Below, piece by piece: positions 16,975-28,260 of a stretch of 64,000 bases of DNA (position 1 is the first letter of the stretch; the number at the start of each line of letters is the position of its first letter). Source of the stretch: Samsonia erythrinae (lineage in GTDB: Bacteria > Pseudomonadota > Gammaproteobacteria > Enterobacterales > Enterobacteriaceae). Location: contig NZ_SMBY01000007.1 of the NCBI RefSeq assembly GCF_004342665.1, positions 1 through 64,000 of the forward strand. The letters are read 5' to 3'. The position numbers and the translations under genes are program-made. A model generated the notes under the pieces. It did not search any database. It had not been told where the DNA came from and saw only the letters and a list, made by a program, of their open reading frames with translations.

Positions 16975-18453
16975 ATGGCAAACTACTTCAACACATTAAA
17001 CCTGCGTCAGCAGCTGGAGCAATTAGGCAAGTGCCGCTTTATGGGGCGTGATGAATTTGCCGATGAGGCGAGCTATCTGAAAGGGAAAAAAGTGGTGATC
17101 GTGGGCTGTGGTGCTCAGGGGCTGAATCAGGGGCTGAACATGCGTGATTCCGGTCTGGATATCGCTTATGCCCTGCGTGCGGAAGCTATCGCGGAAAAGC
17201 GTGCATCATGGCGTAAAGCGACCGAAAACGGTTTTACCGTCGGCACTTACGAAGATCTGATCCCGCAGGCCGATCTGGTGGTTAACCTGACGCCGGACAA
17301 ACAGCACTCCGCCGTGGTTCAGGCGGTACAACCGCTGATGAAACAGGGCGCGGCACTGGGTTACTCTCATGGTTTCAACATCGTTGAAGTGGGCGAGCAA
17401 ATCCGTAAAGACATCACCGTCGTGATGGTGGCGCCGAAGTGCCCGGGGACGGAAGTACGTGAAGAATACAAACGTGGTTTCGGCGTACCAACGCTGATCG
17501 CAGTTCATCCGGAAAACGATCCGAAGGGCGAAGGCATGGCCATCGCCAAAGCCTGGGCTGCGGCCACTGGTGGTCACCGCGCCGGCGTGCTGCAATCCTC
17601 TTTCGTGGCGGAAGTGAAATCCGACCTGATGGGTGAACAGACTATTCTGTGCGGTATGTTGCAGGCGGGTTCTCTGCTGAGCTTCGACAAGCTGGTTGCT
17701 GATGGCGCCGACCCCGCTTATGCCGAAAAACTGATTCAGTTCGGTTGGGAAACCATCACCGAAGCGCTGAAACAGGGCGGTATTACGCTGATGATGGACA
17801 GGCTGTCTAACCCGGCGAAACTGCGCGCTTACGCACTGTCTGAGCAACTGAAAGGCATCATGGCGCCGCTGTTCCAGAAACATATGGACGACATCATCTC
17901 CGGTGAATTCTCCAGCGGTATGATGGCTGACTGGGCGAACGATGACGTGAAACTGCTGACCTGGCGTGAAGAGACCGGTAAAACGGCGTTCGAAAACGCC
18001 CCGCAGTTCGACGGTAAAATCGCTGAGCAGGAATACTTTGATAACGGCGTGCTGCTGGTTGCAATGGTGAAAGCGGGCGTTGAGCTGGCGTTTGAAACCA
18101 TGGTGAGTTCCGGCATTATTGCAGAGTCCGCTTATTACGAATCACTGCATGAGCTGCCGCTGATCGCCAACACCATCGCGCGTAAGCGTCTGTATGAAAT
18201 GAACGTGGTTATCTCTGATACCGCAGAATACGGTAACTACCTGTTCGCTAACGCAGCAGTGCCGCTGTTGAAAGAGACGTTTATGTCTTCGCTGCAACCG
18301 GGCGATCTGGGCAAAGCGGTCGCGGGCACCGAGGTGGACAACGCGCAGCTGCGTGATGTGAACGAAGCCATCCGTAACCACCCGATCGAAACCGTAGGTC
18401 GCACGCTGCGTGGCTACATGACGGACATGAAGCGTATCGCCGTTGCGGGTTAA
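16975..18453 (+). CDS. ilvC: Ketol-acid reductoisomerase (class II)
   Basis: IlvC converts acetolactate and acetohydroxybutyrate to the dihydroxy acids used by IlvD, by Mg-dependent alkyl migration and NADPH reduction. The Rossmann motif [14 protein letters not shown] lies at about residues 35-48. The knotted C-terminal domain is duplicated, as in the long class II enzymes of enterobacteria, giving 492 residues. It is preceded by ACGGAGC and divergent from ilvY. Induction by the IlvY-substrate complex is expected rather than attenuation, since the gene lies outside the ilvGMEDA transcript. Confidence 0.97.
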   Translation: MANYFNTLNLRQQLEQLGKCRFMGRDEFADEASYLKGKKVVIVGCGAQGLNQGLNMRDSGLDIAYALRAEAIAEKRASWRKATENGFTVGTYEDLIPQADLVVNLTPDKQHSAVVQAVQPLMKQGAALGYSHGFNIVEVGEQIRKDITVVMVAPKCPGTEVREEYKRGFGVPTLIAVHPENDPKGEGMAIAKAWAAATGGHRAGVLQSSFVAEVKSDLMGEQTILCGMLQAGSLLSFDKLVADGADPAYAEKLIQFGWETITEALKQGGITLMMDRLSNPAKLRAYALSEQLKGIMAPLFQKHMDDIISGEFSSGMMADWANDDVKLLTWREETGKTAFENAPQFDGKIAEQEYFDNGVLLVAMVKAGVELAFETMVSSGIIAESAYYESLHELPLIANTIARKRLYEMNVVISDTAEYGNYLFANAAVPLLKETFMSSLQPGDLGKAVAGTEVDNAQLRDVNEAIRNHPIETVGRTLRGYMTDMKRIAVAG

Positions 18454-18477
18454 TTCCCATAGGGGATCGAAATAGAG

Positions 18478-18509
18478 GAGGGCACAGCATTCGCTGTGCC
18501 CTCTTTTTA
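18478..18509 (+). terminator. ilvC terminator
   Basis: gagggcacagc and gctgtgccctc form an 11-bp stem with a four-base loop, followed by TTTTT. It lies 25 bases after the ilvC stop codon. Confidence 0.93.
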
Positions 18510-18565
18510 TCTGTGAACTCTTTTATCGCCGGACTTTTGTAGCAATAGCAAATGTGTGTGTTGTA

Positions 18566-20050
18566 TCAAACGGACTTATATTCCGCTTCCGCCTGATTGA
18601 AGCGGTCGGTAATCGCTTTTGACGGCGCTTTACCCAGCAGGCTAACGATAAAAATGGTCAGGCTGTTGAAGATAAAGCCGGGGATGATTTCATACAGACC
18701 CAGCCAGGCGTACTGTTTCCAGATCAGCACGGTTGCCGCCCCGACGATCATGCCGAACAGCGCGCCATTGCGCGTCATGCGCGGCCACAGCAGAGAAATC
18801 AAAATCACCGGGCCGAATGCGGCGCCGAACCCAGCCCAGGCATAGCTCACCAGACCCAGCACGCGGTTTTCAGGGTTAAGAGACAGCCCAATCGCGATGA
18901 TAGCCACGAGCAGCACCATTGCGCGTCCCACCCACACCAGCTCTTTCTGGCTGGCATTTTTGCGCAGGAATGGCTTGTATAAATCCTCGGTAATGGCGCT
19001 GGAACAGACCAGTAACTGGCAGCTTAGCGTACTCATCACGGCAGCCAGAATCGCCGACAGCAGCACGCCGGCAATCCAAGGGTTGAACAGCAGCATGGAC
19101 AGCTCGATAAAAACGCGCTCGCTGTTTTGCGCCACGTTGCCGGCCTGATCCGGGTTATTGTGGAAGTAGGCGATGCCGAAAAAGCCCACCGTCACCGCCC
19201 CGGCCAGACAGAGAATCATCCAGGTCATACTGATGCGGCGCGCGCTGTGGATCGTATGGTGTGAATCCGCCGCCATAAAGCGCGCCAGAATGTGCGGCTG
19301 ACCGAAATAGCCCAGCCCCCAGCCCATCAGCGAGATGATGGCGATAACATTCAGCCCCTTGAACATATCCAGATTTGCCGGGTTTTTCGCTTCAATCACC
19401 ATGAGTGAGGTGTCTATGCCTCCCAGCGACAAAATGGCCATCACCGGCGTCAGGATCAACGCGAAAATCATCAGGCTGGCCTGAACGGTGTCCGTCCAGC
19501 TCACCGCGAGAAAACCGCCGATAAAGGTATAGGCGATAGTCGCGGCTGCTCCTGCCCACAACGCGGTGCCGTAACTCAAGCCAAAGGTGCTTTCAAACAG
19601 ACGCGCCCCGGCGACCACGCCGGATGCACAATAAATCGTGAAGAAAATCAGGATCACTAACGCGGAGATCACGCGCAGTAATTTGCTGTTATCTTCAAAG
19701 CGGTGGGTGAAATAGTCCGGCAGAGTGAGCGCGTTGTGGTTGACTTCGGTATGAACGCGCAGGCGTCCGGCGACCCATTTCCAGTTCAGGTATGCGCCCA
19801 ACGTCAGGCCGATGGCGATCCAGCTTTCCGAGATCCCGGAAATGAAAATGGCGCCCGGCAACCCCATAAGCAGCCAGCCGCTCATATCGGACGCGCCAGC
19901 CGACAGCGCGGTGACCACGCTTCCCATCCGGCGTCCTCCCAGAATGTAATCGCCAAAGTTGTTTGTTGCGCGATAGGCAAACAGGCCGATGAGAACCATC
20001 CCGAAAATATACACCAGAAATGTCACCAACATGGGTGTGCTAATTGTCAT
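18566..20050 (-). CDS. putP: Sodium/proline symporter
   Basis: PutP imports proline with sodium across the inner membrane for use by PutA. The 494-residue protein belongs to the sodium:solute symporter family with about 13 membrane segments. The N-terminus MTISTPMLVTFLVYIFGM matches E. coli PutP, and YILGGRRMG with SAGASDMSGWLLMG are the conserved sodium/proline-site segments. It is divergent from putA, with a shared control region containing PutA operator motifs. In E. coli putPA sits elsewhere on the chromosome, so the location next to ilvC is a lineage-specific arrangement. Confidence 0.95.
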   Translation of the reverse strand: MTISTPMLVTFLVYIFGMVLIGLFAYRATNNFGDYILGGRRMGSVVTALSAGASDMSGWLLMGLPGAIFISGISESWIAIGLTLGAYLNWKWVAGRLRVHTEVNHNALTLPDYFTHRFEDNSKLLRVISALVILIFFTIYCASGVVAGARLFESTFGLSYGTALWAGAAATIAYTFIGGFLAVSWTDTVQASLMIFALILTPVMAILSLGGIDTSLMVIEAKNPANLDMFKGLNVIAIISLMGWGLGYFGQPHILARFMAADSHHTIHSARRISMTWMILCLAGAVTVGFFGIAYFHNNPDQAGNVAQNSERVFIELSMLLFNPWIAGVLLSAILAAVMSTLSCQLLVCSSAITEDLYKPFLRKNASQKELVWVGRAMVLLVAIIAIGLSLNPENRVLGLVSYAWAGFGAAFGPVILISLLWPRMTRNGALFGMIVGAATVLIWKQYAWLGLYEIIPGFIFNSLTIFIVSLLGKAPSKAITDRFNQAEAEYKSV

Positions 20051-20111
20051 TCAACTCTCCACATTATTTTCCGTGCCGCTTTCGCCGCGACGCGGTGTTT
20101 TATCGTCACGA

Positions 20112-20189
20112 CTTCAGGCCGGAACGAGGCCTGAAGGTGATAAGGATTTGCAATTGCTCCATTTGTTAACCAGGTTGCACAAAGTTGCA
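20112..20189. promoter_or_regulatory. putP-putA operator region
   Basis: Two GTTGCA motifs at 20174-20179 and 20184-20189 lie ten bases apart, one helical turn. GTTGCA is the known recognition core of the PutA ribbon-helix-helix repressor. A perfect 9-bp inverted repeat cttcaggcc / ggcctgaag (20112-20120 and 20128-20136) lies on the putP side and could be a second regulatory site or an mRNA hairpin. The two genes are divergent around this block. Confidence 0.75.
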
Positions 20190-20246
20190 ACCTGGTCGAT
20201 ATTGAAATTTCCCGATGTGCATCTTCTAATGACAGGAGTGGACGCT

Positions 20247-23200
20247 ATGGGCTTTACCACGATGGGTGTAAAACTCAATGAGGAAACGCGCGAACGCATC
20301 AAGGCGGCGGCACAACGTATTGATCGTACACCCCATTGGCTGATCAAACAGGCTATTTTCCATTACCTCGAACGCCTCGAAAACGGCCTCGATACTCCTG
20401 AAACACCGCAATGGACGAACGTCAGCCACATTGAAGCGGAAGAGATTATGCCGCAATCTCGGGAAGAAGAAACCTACCAACCTTTTCTTGATTTCGCCGA
20501 GCAGATTCTTCCCCAGTCAGTTATCCGTGCCGCCATCACTTCCGCTTACCGACGCCCCGAGAGTGAATTAGTACCGATCTTGCTTGAACAGGCAAGACTT
20601 TCCGATGAAATGTCGCAGTTAACGCAGAAACTGGCCTATCGGCTGGCAGAGAATTTACGCGCTCAGAAAGCCGGAAGCGGACGTGCGGGGATCGTGCAAG
20701 GGCTGTTACAGGAATTTTCACTTTCTTCTCAGGAAGGGGTCGCGTTGATGTGTTTGGCCGAAGCGCTGCTGCGTATTCCTGATAAATCCACGCGCGACGT
20801 GCTGATCCGCGACAAGATCAGCCGGGGAAACTGGCAGGCACATCTTGGGCATAGTCCGTCGCTCTTCGTGAATGCCGCCACCTGGGGGCTACTGTTTACC
20901 GGAAAGCTGGTGGCGACACACAACGAAGCGCACCTGTCGAATTCGCTGAATCGCATCATCGGGAAACGCGGCGAGCCGCTTATCCGCAAAGGTGTCGATA
21001 TGGCCATGCGGCTGATGGGGGAGCAGTTTGTAACCGGTGAAAGCATCGGTGAGGCGCTGGCGAACGCTCAAGAACGGGAAAGCAAAGGCTTCCGTTACTC
21101 TTACGATATGCTGGGGGAAGCGGCGCTGACGCAACAGGATGCCGATGCGTATCTGATGGCGTACCAACAGGCGATTCATGCTATCGGTAAAGCCTCTAAC
21201 GGGCGTGGTATTTATGAGGGACCGGGGATTTCCATTAAGCTGTCGGCGCTGCACCCGCGCTACTGCCGCATGCACTACGAGCGCGTGATGGAAGAACTTT
21301 ATCCGCGTCTGTTATCGCTGACGCTGCTGGCGCGCCAGTACGACATTGGCATCAATATTGATGCGGAGGAAGCCGATCGACTGGAGATCTCGCTCGATTT
21401 GCTGGAAAAACTCTGCACAGAACCCACGCTGGCGGGGTGGAATGGTATCGGGTTTGTGATTCAGGCGTATCAAAAACGCTGTTCGTTTGTGATTGATGCG
21501 CTGATTGAATTGGCACAGCGCACTCATCGGCGGCTAATGATTCGTCTGGTGAAAGGTGCGTATTGGGACAGTGAAATTAAACGGGCGCAGATTGACGGAC
21601 TGGAAGACTATCCGGTTTATACGCGTAAGGTTTATACCGATGTGTCTTATCTGGCTTGCGCGCGTAAGCTGCTGGCCGTGCCGAATCTGATTTATCCACA
21701 GTTCGCCACACACAACGCGCAGACGCTAAGCGCCGTCTACCATATGGCGGGCAACAATTATTATCCCGGTCAGTATGAGTTCCAGTGCCTGCATGGCATG
21801 GGGGAACCGCTTTACGATCAGGTGGTTGGCGCCGTTGCCAACGGTAAACTGAACCGCCCATGCCGTATTTATGCCCCGGTCGGAACTCATGAAACGCTAC
21901 TGGCTTATCTGGTGCGACGCCTGTTGGAAAACGGCGCGAATACCTCGTTTGTTAACCGTATCGCGGATACCTCAATGGCGCTGGAAACGTTGATTGTCGA
22001 TCCGATTCGCGGCGTAGAGGCGCTGGTCAACGTGGAATGGAGCATGGGGGCGCCGCATCCCCGTATTCCGTTACCGCGTCAGTTATATGGCCGGGGGCGA
22101 CTGAATTCGAGCGGGTTGGATCTCTCCAACGAGCACCGGCTGGCTTCGCTATCCAGCACGTTGCTGAGCAGTGCGTTCCGCCCGTGGCATGCCGAGCCGA
22201 TGATCGTGGGGGAGAGCAACGCAAGCGACGCCAAACCCGTGGCGAATCCGGCTGATGCGCGCGATATCGTGGGCTATGTTCGCGATGCCGCTGTCGCGGA
22301 CGTGGCGCTGGCGACAGAGACGGCGGCAGAGGCGGGCACGGTCTGGTTTGCGACGCCGCCCGCGGAACGTGCGGCCATATTGCTTCAGGCCGCCTCGCTG
22401 ATGGAAAACCAATTGCAAAGCCTGATCGGGCTGTTGGTGCGGGAAGCGGGGAAGACATTCAGCAACGCGATTGCGGAAGTGCGCGAAGCGGTGGATTTCT
22501 TACGCTACTATGCGGGGCAGGCGCGGGACACGTTTACTCATGATGCCTATCGTCCTTTGGGACCGGTGGTTTGCATCAGCCCGTGGAATTTCCCGCTGGC
22601 GATCTTTACCGGGCAAATTTCCGCGGCGCTGGCGGCAGGAAACAGCGTGCTGGCGAAACCGGCGGAGCAGACGCCGCTGATTGCGGCACAGGCGGTGCGT
22701 ATTTTACGCGAGGCGGGCGTGCCTGACGGCGTGTTGCAGCTATTGCCGGGACAGGGGGACACCATTGGGGCGGCATTAGTGAATGACCAACGTGTTCGCG
22801 GCGTGGTGTTTACCGGCTCAACGGCGGTTGCCAAAACCCTGCAACGCTGCATCGCCGACAGGCTCGACTCACAAGGGCGCCCGATACCGCTGATTGCCGA
22901 AACCGGCGGGTTGAATGCGATGATTGTGGATTCGTCAGCCCTGACGGAACAGGTGGTGAATGACATTATTGCCTCTGCGTTCGACAGCGCCGGACAGCGC
23001 TGTTCGGCGCTGCGTCTGTTATGCCTGCAAGAGGAGGTCGCGGATCGCACGCTGGAGATGCTGCGCGGCGCGATGGCGGAGTATCGGATGGGCAATCCTG
23101 AACGGCTGTCGACCGACATCGGTCCGCTGATTGACGCCGAGGCGAAAGAGAACGTGGAGCAGCATATTCAGACGATGCGGGCAAAAGGCCATACCGTGTT

Positions 23201-24209
23201 TCAGGCCGCGTATCCGCAGGATGAAGAGGCGTGGAGACGGGGAACGTTTGTGAAGCCGACCCTGATCGAATTGGGCGCTGTCGGTGAGCTGAAAAAAGAA
23301 GTCTTTGGCCCTGTGTTACACGTTGTCCGTTATCAGCGTCAGCAATTGGATGACGTGATTGCGCAGATCAATGCCGCAGGATACGGCCTGACGCTGGGGG
23401 TCCATACGCGGATTGATGAAACCATCCAGCGCGTGACGAGCAGGGCGAAGGTGGGGAACCAATACGTCAATCGCAATATGGTGGGTGCCGTTGTCGGCGT
23501 TCAGCCGTTTGGCGGAGAAGGCTTATCGGGAACCGGGCCGAAAGCCGGGGGGCCGCTTTATCTGTATCGGTTGCTGGCGCATCGCCCTGACGAGGCGATT
23601 GTGGATGCGCTCACGAAGCTGAACGGCGGGCAGGCGCCGGATGTCGCTGACCGAACATCGTTGCAGGCGGGGTTACAGGCGCTTGAGGCGTGGGCGATCG
23701 CTGGCGAACGTCCCGCTCTGGCCATGTTGTGCCAGCGCTACAGAGAGCATAGCGTCAGTGGGATAACACAATTGCTGTCAGGCCCGACAGGCGAAAGCAA
23801 TACTTACACGCTGTTACCGCGTGAGCCGATTTTGTGTCTGGCGGATAACGATGCAGATCGCCTGATTCAAGTGGCCGCAGTGCTGGCGGTCGGCGGCAAA
23901 CTGCTGTGGCCGGAAGGCGAGCAGGGTAAAGCGCTGTTTGACCGCTTACCCGCAGAGGTGCAGTCGCATATTCAGTTTACGCCTGACTGGCAACGTAGAG
24001 AGTTTCATGGCGTGATTTATCATGGCGATGCCGACCGGTTACGGCAGTTGAGTAAAACGCTTGCCGAACGCGACGGTGCGATTATTCAGCCGTTGGGCTA
24101 TGCGCATGGCGATACTCGCATTCATCTGGAACGGCTGCTGACGGAACGCGCGCTGAGCATCAATACTGCCGCCGCGGGCGGTAACGCTAGCCTGATGACG
24201 ATAGGTTAA
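20247..24209 (+). CDS. putA: Trifunctional proline dehydrogenase / glutamate-semialdehyde dehydrogenase / repressor
   Basis: PutA oxidises proline to glutamate in two steps, with FAD-dependent proline dehydrogenase and NAD-dependent glutamate-gamma-semialdehyde dehydrogenase, at the inner membrane. It also represses putP and putA when proline is absent. An N-terminal ribbon-helix-helix (MGFTTMGVKLNEETRERI, residues 1-47) shows the trifunctional type. The PRODH barrel occupies about 240-570 (GPGISIKLSALHPRY; later LVKGAYWDSEIK). The ALDH domain occupies about 620-1110, with GPVVCISPWNFPLAI and the catalytic Cys in SAGQRCSALR. Start 20247 (MGFTTMG) matches E. coli MGTTTMG, with CAGGAG upstream; length 1320 equals E. 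coli. Confidence 0.97.
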   Translation: MGFTTMGVKLNEETRERIKAAAQRIDRTPHWLIKQAIFHYLERLENGLDTPETPQWTNVSHIEAEEIMPQSREEETYQPFLDFAEQILPQSVIRAAITSAYRRPESELVPILLEQARLSDEMSQLTQKLAYRLAENLRAQKAGSGRAGIVQGLLQEFSLSSQEGVALMCLAEALLRIPDKSTRDVLIRDKISRGNWQAHLGHSPSLFVNAATWGLLFTGKLVATHNEAHLSNSLNRIIGKRGEPLIRKGVDMAMRLMGEQFVTGESIGEALANAQERESKGFRYSYDMLGEAALTQQDADAYLMAYQQAIHAIGKASNGRGIYEGPGISIKLSALHPRYCRMHYERVMEELYPRLLSLTLLARQYDIGINIDAEEADRLEISLDLLEKLCTEPTLAGWNGIGFVIQAYQKRCSFVIDALIELAQRTHRRLMIRLVKGAYWDSEIKRAQIDGLEDYPVYTRKVYTDVSYLACARKLLAVPNLIYPQFATHNAQTLSAVYHMAGNNYYPGQYEFQCLHGMGEPLYDQVVGAVANGKLNRPCRIYAPVGTHETLLAYLVRRLLENGANTSFVNRIADTSMALETLIVDPIRGVEALVNVEWSMGAPHPRIPLPRQLYGRGRLNSSGLDLSNEHRLASLSSTLLSSAFRPWHAEPMIVGESNASDAKPVANPADARDIVGYVRDAAVADVALATETAAEAGTVWFATPPAERAAILLQAASLMENQLQSLIGLLVREAGKTFSNAIAEVREAVDFLRYYAGQARDTFTHDAYRPLGPVVCISPWNFPLAIFTGQISAALAAGNSVLAKPAEQTPLIAAQAVRILREAGVPDGVLQLLPGQGDTIGAALVNDQRVRGVVFTGSTAVAKTLQRCIADRLDSQGRPIPLIAETGGLNAMIVDSSALTEQVVNDIIASAFDSAGQRCSALRLLCLQEEVADRTLEMLRGAMAEYRMGNPERLSTDIGPLIDAEAKENVEQHIQTMRAKGHTVFQAAYPQDEEAWRRGTFVKPTLIELGAVGELKKEVFGPVLHVVRYQRQQLDDVIAQINAAGYGLTLGVHTRIDETIQRVTSRAKVGNQYVNRNMVGAVVGVQPFGGEGLSGTGPKAGGPLYLYRLLAHRPDEAIVDALTKLNGGQAPDVADRTSLQAGLQALEAWAIAGERPALAMLCQRYREHSVSGITQLLSGPTGESNTYTLLPREPILCLADNDADRLIQVAAVLAVGGKLLWPEGEQGKALFDRLPAEVQSHIQFTPDWQRREFHGVIYHGDADRLRQLSKTLAERDGAIIQPLGYAHGDTRIHLERLLTERALSINTAAAGGNASLMTIG

Positions 24210-24224
24210 GCGTGGCGGGTTCAG

Positions 24225-24262
24225 TAAAAAAAGCGCGCCCGCCTTCAGGTCTGGCGCGCTCT
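24225..24262 (-). terminator. ppiC terminator
   Basis: agcgcgcc (24232-24239) and ggcgcgct (24253-24260) form an 8-bp stem. On the minus strand it is followed by TTTTTTT, so it serves ppiC. In the putA direction the T-run is weak. Confidence 0.82.
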
Positions 24263-24287
24263 TTACCTTCATTGTCGATGAAGCATG

Positions 24288-24569
24288 TTAGCGACGGTAC
24301 AACACCTTGATCACATGATAGCCAAACTGGGTTTTCACCGGGCCAAACGGCTTCAGTAATTCGCAGGAAAAGACAGCCTTATCAAATGAGGGCACCATAT
24401 CGCCTTTACGGAATTCCCCTAAGTCCCCCCCGTTACGTTTTGACGGGCAGGTCGAATATTTCTGTGCCAGCGTCTGGAAATCGGCGCCTTTTTCCAACTG
24501 AGCAAGAATATCGTTAGCCAGCTGTTCGGTATCCACCAGAATATGCAAGGCTGATGCGGTGTTTGCCAT
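24288..24569 (-). CDS. ppiC: Peptidyl-prolyl cis-trans isomerase C (parvulin)
   Basis: This 93-residue single-domain parvulin has the E. coli PpiC length. It catalyses cis-trans isomerisation of peptidyl-proline bonds. Family signatures are [10 protein letters not shown] at the N-terminus, [17 protein letters not shown] in the centre and [14 protein letters not shown] at the end. The start at 24569 ([11 protein letters not shown]) matches E. coli MAKTAAALHIL; longer in-frame extensions cover the rep promoter region and lack homology. There is no signal peptide, so it is cytoplasmic. It is divergent from rep, as in E. coli. Confidence 0.95.
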   Translation of the reverse strand: MANTASALHILVDTEQLANDILAQLEKGADFQTLAQKYSTCPSKRNGGDLGEFRKGDMVPSFDKAVFSCELLKPFGPVKTQFGYHVIKVLYRR

Positions 24570-24728
24570 GTTGCTACCTTTTTGCAAAAGAGATTCCAGT
24601 GTGCAATGTACCATTTGCAACGCAAGATGTGGACCGCGATGTGCTTTCCTTAATCGCGAATCTCTGGTCAAGATCGGCAATGCTTTCTGCTACAATCGCC
24701 TTCCATTTTATGAGTGAGCAGGATCGCT

Positions 24729-26750
24729 ATGCGCTTAAACTCCAGCCAGCAACATGCCGTCGAATTCGTCACCGGACCTTGTCTGGTGCTGGCGGGTGCA
24801 GGTTCAGGCAAGACCCGCGTTATCACCAATAAAATCGCTCACCTTATCCGGCAATGCGGCTATCAGGCCCGGCATATCGCCGCCGTCACCTTTACCAACA
24901 AAGCGGCGCGGGAGATGAAAGAGCGCGTGGCGCAGACGCTGGGGCGCAAAGAAACGCGCGGGTTGCTGATTGCGACCTTCCATACGCTGGGGCTGGAAAT
25001 CATCAAGCGCGAATATGCGGCGTTGGGGATGAAATCCAACTTTTCATTGTTTGACGATCAAGACCAGATGGCGCTGCTGAAAGAGCTGACGGAGCAGTGG
25101 CTGGAAAATGATAAGACGCTGTTGCAACAGCTTGTTTCGACGATCTCAAACTGGAAGAACGATCTGATCGATCCCGCGGGTGCGGCTGCGACAGCGCGTT
25201 CCGAACGCGACAAGCTGTTTGCGTATTGCTATTCGCTGTATCACGAACACCTGCGCGCGTGTAACGTGCTGGATTTTGACGATCTGATTTTGTTGCCCAC
25301 GCTGTTGTTAAAGCAAAATGCCGAGGTGCGCGAACGCTGGCAGAACCGCTTACGCTATCTGCTGGTGGATGAATATCAGGACACCAACACCAGCCAGTAT
25401 GAGCTGGTTAAGCTGCTGGTCGGCACCCGCGCGCGTTTTACCGTCGTCGGCGACGACGATCAGTCGATTTACTCCTGGCGCGGCGCGCGCCCACAGAATC
25501 TGGTGTTATTGCAGCAGGACTTCCCCGCGCTTGAAGTGATCAAACTGGAGCAGAACTACCGCTCTTCCGGGCGGATTCTGAAAGCGGCGAATATCCTGAT
25601 TGCCAATAACCCGCACGTCTTTGAAAAACGGCTTTTTTCGGAGCTGGGGTATGGCGATGAGCTCCGGGTGGTCACCGCTAATAACGAAGAGCATGAAGCG
25701 GAGCGGGTCGTGGGTGAGCTGATTGCCCATCACTTTATTCGCAAAACCCAGTACGGCGACTATGCGATTCTGTATCGCGGTAACCATCAGTCGCGCCTGT
25801 TTGAAAAAGTGCTGATGCAAAACCGTATCCCGTACCGTATTTCTGGCGGCACCTCTTTTTTCTCTCGTCCTGAAATCAAAGACTTACTGGCCTATCTGCG
25901 CGTGCTGACCAACCCGGATGATGATAGCGCGTTCTTGCGTATTGTGAACACGCCCAAACGCGAAATCGGCCCGGCTACGCTGAAGAAGCTGGGAGAATGG
26001 GCCGGTCAGCGTAATAAGAGCCTGTTCAGTGCCAGTTTTGATTTAGGGCTAAGCCAGTTATTGACCGGGCGTGGGCTGGAGTCGCTGCAACGCTTTACAC
26101 AATGGATGGCGAACATCGCGCGTCTGGCGGAAAGCGAGCCGGTTGCCTCCGTACGTGACCTGATCCACGGTTTGGACTACGAAAGCTGGCTGTATGAAAC
26201 CTCGCCCAGCCCAAAAGCGGCGGAAATGAGGATGAAGAACGTCAATCAACTGTTCAGTTGGATGACGGAAATGCTGGAAGGCTCCGATCTGGACGACCCC
26301 ATGACGCTGACGCAGGTGGTGACGCGCTTCACGTTGCGGGACATGATGGAACGTGGCGAAAGTGAAGAAGAGCAGGATCAGGTGCAGTTAATGACGCTGC
26401 ATGCATCCAAAGGCCTGGAATTCCCCTACGTCTTTTTGGTCGGGATGGAAGAGGGCTTGCTGCCGCACCAAAGCAGTATTGATGAAGATAACGTTGACGA
26501 AGAGCGTCGTCTGGCCTACGTAGGCATCACGCGCGCGCAGCGTGAGCTGACTTTCACGTTGTGTAAAGAGCGCCGTCAGTATGGCGAGCTGGTTCGTCCT
26601 GAACCGAGCCGTTTCCTGCTTGAACTGCCGCAGGATGATTTAGCGTGGGAAACGGAAAGAAAAGTGGTGAGTGCACAAGAGCGGATGCAAAAAGGTCAGG
26701 CGAATGTCGCCAACATCCGTGCGATGTTGGCGAAAGCAAAGGGGGAGTAA
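24729..26750 (+). CDS. rep: ATP-dependent DNA helicase Rep
   Basis: Rep is a superfamily 1A 3'-5' helicase that helps replication forks pass protein barriers by working with DnaB, and it replicates some phage DNA in E. coli. The 673-residue product has Walker A AGAGSGKT at residues 22-29, DEYQDT (motif II) near 214, [13 protein letters not shown] (motif III), and the C-terminal motif [20 protein letters not shown] 24729 ([10 protein letters not shown]) equals the E. coli start; five codons more are possible upstream but have no homology. It converges on gppA with a seven-base gap and no separate terminator. Confidence 0.97.
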   Translation: MRLNSSQQHAVEFVTGPCLVLAGAGSGKTRVITNKIAHLIRQCGYQARHIAAVTFTNKAAREMKERVAQTLGRKETRGLLIATFHTLGLEIIKREYAALGMKSNFSLFDDQDQMALLKELTEQWLENDKTLLQQLVSTISNWKNDLIDPAGAAATARSERDKLFAYCYSLYHEHLRACNVLDFDDLILLPTLLLKQNAEVRERWQNRLRYLLVDEYQDTNTSQYELVKLLVGTRARFTVVGDDDQSIYSWRGARPQNLVLLQQDFPALEVIKLEQNYRSSGRILKAANILIANNPHVFEKRLFSELGYGDELRVVTANNEEHEAERVVGELIAHHFIRKTQYGDYAILYRGNHQSRLFEKVLMQNRIPYRISGGTSFFSRPEIKDLLAYLRVLTNPDDDSAFLRIVNTPKREIGPATLKKLGEWAGQRNKSLFSASFDLGLSQLLTGRGLESLQRFTQWMANIARLAESEPVASVRDLIHGLDYESWLYETSPSPKAAEMRMKNVNQLFSWMTEMLEGSDLDDPMTLTQVVTRFTLRDMMERGESEEEQDQVQLMTLHASKGLEFPYVFLVGMEEGLLPHQSSIDEDNVDEERRLAYVGITRAQRELTFTLCKERRQYGELVRPEPSRFLLELPQDDLAWETERKVVSAQERMQKGQANVANIRAMLAKAKGE

Positions 26751-26757
26751 ATTCCCG

Positions 26758-28254
26758 TTAAGCGGGGGTTTCTTCCAGCATCAGCGGCCAGTGGACATAG
26801 CTTTGCCAGCGGCTTTCCTGCTCCAGTATTTCCGCCCGGAACGGATGCTGAGCAAGCCATCCGACGGGGAGAATTAAGCGCAGCGTTTCGCCGTCTACGC
26901 GCAACCGTACTGCGGGCAGCGTGTCATCGCGGCGACGGCTGGCGAAAATAATCGCCAGCCGCAGCAGGCGGCAGAGACGTTGGGCCTGAATGGCCGACAG
27001 CGCGTTCTGTTGGTTGAGCGACATTAAATCGACAGGGTTGCTCTGGTTTTGCAGGAGTGTAGCCAGCAGCTTTTTCTGCGCTGGCGTAAAGCCGGGAAGA
27101 TCGCTATGACGGATCAAATAGGCGGCATGCTGCGGTGACTGACGAAAGTCAATGCTTAAACCGATTTCGTGCACCAGACAGGCGCTTTTCAGTATTTCCC
27201 GACATCGATTATCCAACTGCCAGTCGCGGGCGACCTGTTGCAGAAAATTGTCCGCCAGCGCGCTGACGCGCCTTGCCTGCTCAACATCCAGTAGATAGCG
27301 GCGTTGCAGCGTCGTCAGTGTGCGGTGGCGAATATCCTGATCGACAGGCAGGTGCAACATGCCATACACCAGCCCTTCGCGCAGCGCGCCGCCGGCCAGC
27401 GTCATCGTTTTGATATCAAGCTCCTGGAAGATCGCCAGCAAAATCGCCAGCCCGCTGGGGAAAACCAGCGCGCGCTCCAGTGTCAGGCCCTCGATTTCCA
27501 GCTCTTCCAGCTTGTCGCACTGAATCGCATGCTCTTTGAGCTGTCTGAGCTTCGGTAGGGTGATGTATTCGTCCATTCCCTGGGCGACCATGATCTCCTG
27601 TAGCGCCTGTACGGTGCCGGAAGCGCCGACGCAAATTTGCCACCCTTTCTCGCGCAGGGAAGCGGCGACGGGACGCAGCATATCGCGAGCGGCCTGCTCC
27701 GCTCGTTCAAAATTCCCGGATTCCAGATGACGATCGCTAAAGTAGCGATCCAGCCACGTTACACAGCCCATCGGGAGGCTGACTAACTGGGTTGTTTTCG
27801 CGCCAATCCCTGTCGCCAGCTCTGTGCTGCCGCCACCGATATCGACAATCAGGCGCGCATCGGGGCCGCCCGTCGTATGTGCGACGCCCTGATAAATTAA
27901 GCGAGCTTCTTCTTCACCGCTGATCACCTGAACAGGCAAGCCCAGAATTTCCTCGGCCCGTTGCAGAAATTCGTCCGCATTGATTGCCTGCCGCAAGGTC
28001 GCGGTCGCGACAACGCGTACCTGATCCTGCGGGATATCCTGCAACCGTTCTGAAAACAATTTCAGACACTGCCAGCCGCGCTGCATCGCGTCCTGCGAGA
28101 GCCGGTTCTGCTCATCCAACCCTGCCGCAAGGCGAACTTTACGCTTTATTTTTGCCAGCGTCTGAATGCTGCCTGCAATTTCGCGGGTGACCAGCATGTG
28201 GAAGCTGTTTGAGCCAAGGTCGATAGCGGCATAAAGTGAAGAAGAACTCAGCAT
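26758..28254 (-). CDS. gppA: Guanosine-5'-triphosphate,3'-diphosphate pyrophosphatase
   Basis: GppA hydrolyses pppGpp to ppGpp, setting the mix of stringent-response alarmones, and also has exopolyphosphatase activity. The 498-residue protein has an actin-like/ASKHA fold, seen in [14 protein letters not shown] at residues 9-22 and [13 protein letters not shown] near residue 140. The C-terminal HD-like region follows from about 310. It lies six bases downstream of rhlB on the same strand, the E. coli rhlB-gppA arrangement, so the two are probably co-transcribed. Confidence 0.96.
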   Translation of the reverse strand: MLSSSSLYAAIDLGSNSFHMLVTREIAGSIQTLAKIKRKVRLAAGLDEQNRLSQDAMQRGWQCLKLFSERLQDIPQDQVRVVATATLRQAINADEFLQRAEEILGLPVQVISGEEEARLIYQGVAHTTGGPDARLIVDIGGGSTELATGIGAKTTQLVSLPMGCVTWLDRYFSDRHLESGNFERAEQAARDMLRPVAASLREKGWQICVGASGTVQALQEIMVAQGMDEYITLPKLRQLKEHAIQCDKLEELEIEGLTLERALVFPSGLAILLAIFQELDIKTMTLAGGALREGLVYGMLHLPVDQDIRHRTLTTLQRRYLLDVEQARRVSALADNFLQQVARDWQLDNRCREILKSACLVHEIGLSIDFRQSPQHAAYLIRHSDLPGFTPAQKKLLATLLQNQSNPVDLMSLNQQNALSAIQAQRLCRLLRLAIIFASRRRDDTLPAVRLRVDGETLRLILPVGWLAQHPFRAEILEQESRWQSYVHWPLMLEETPA

Positions 28255-28260
28255 CGACGG

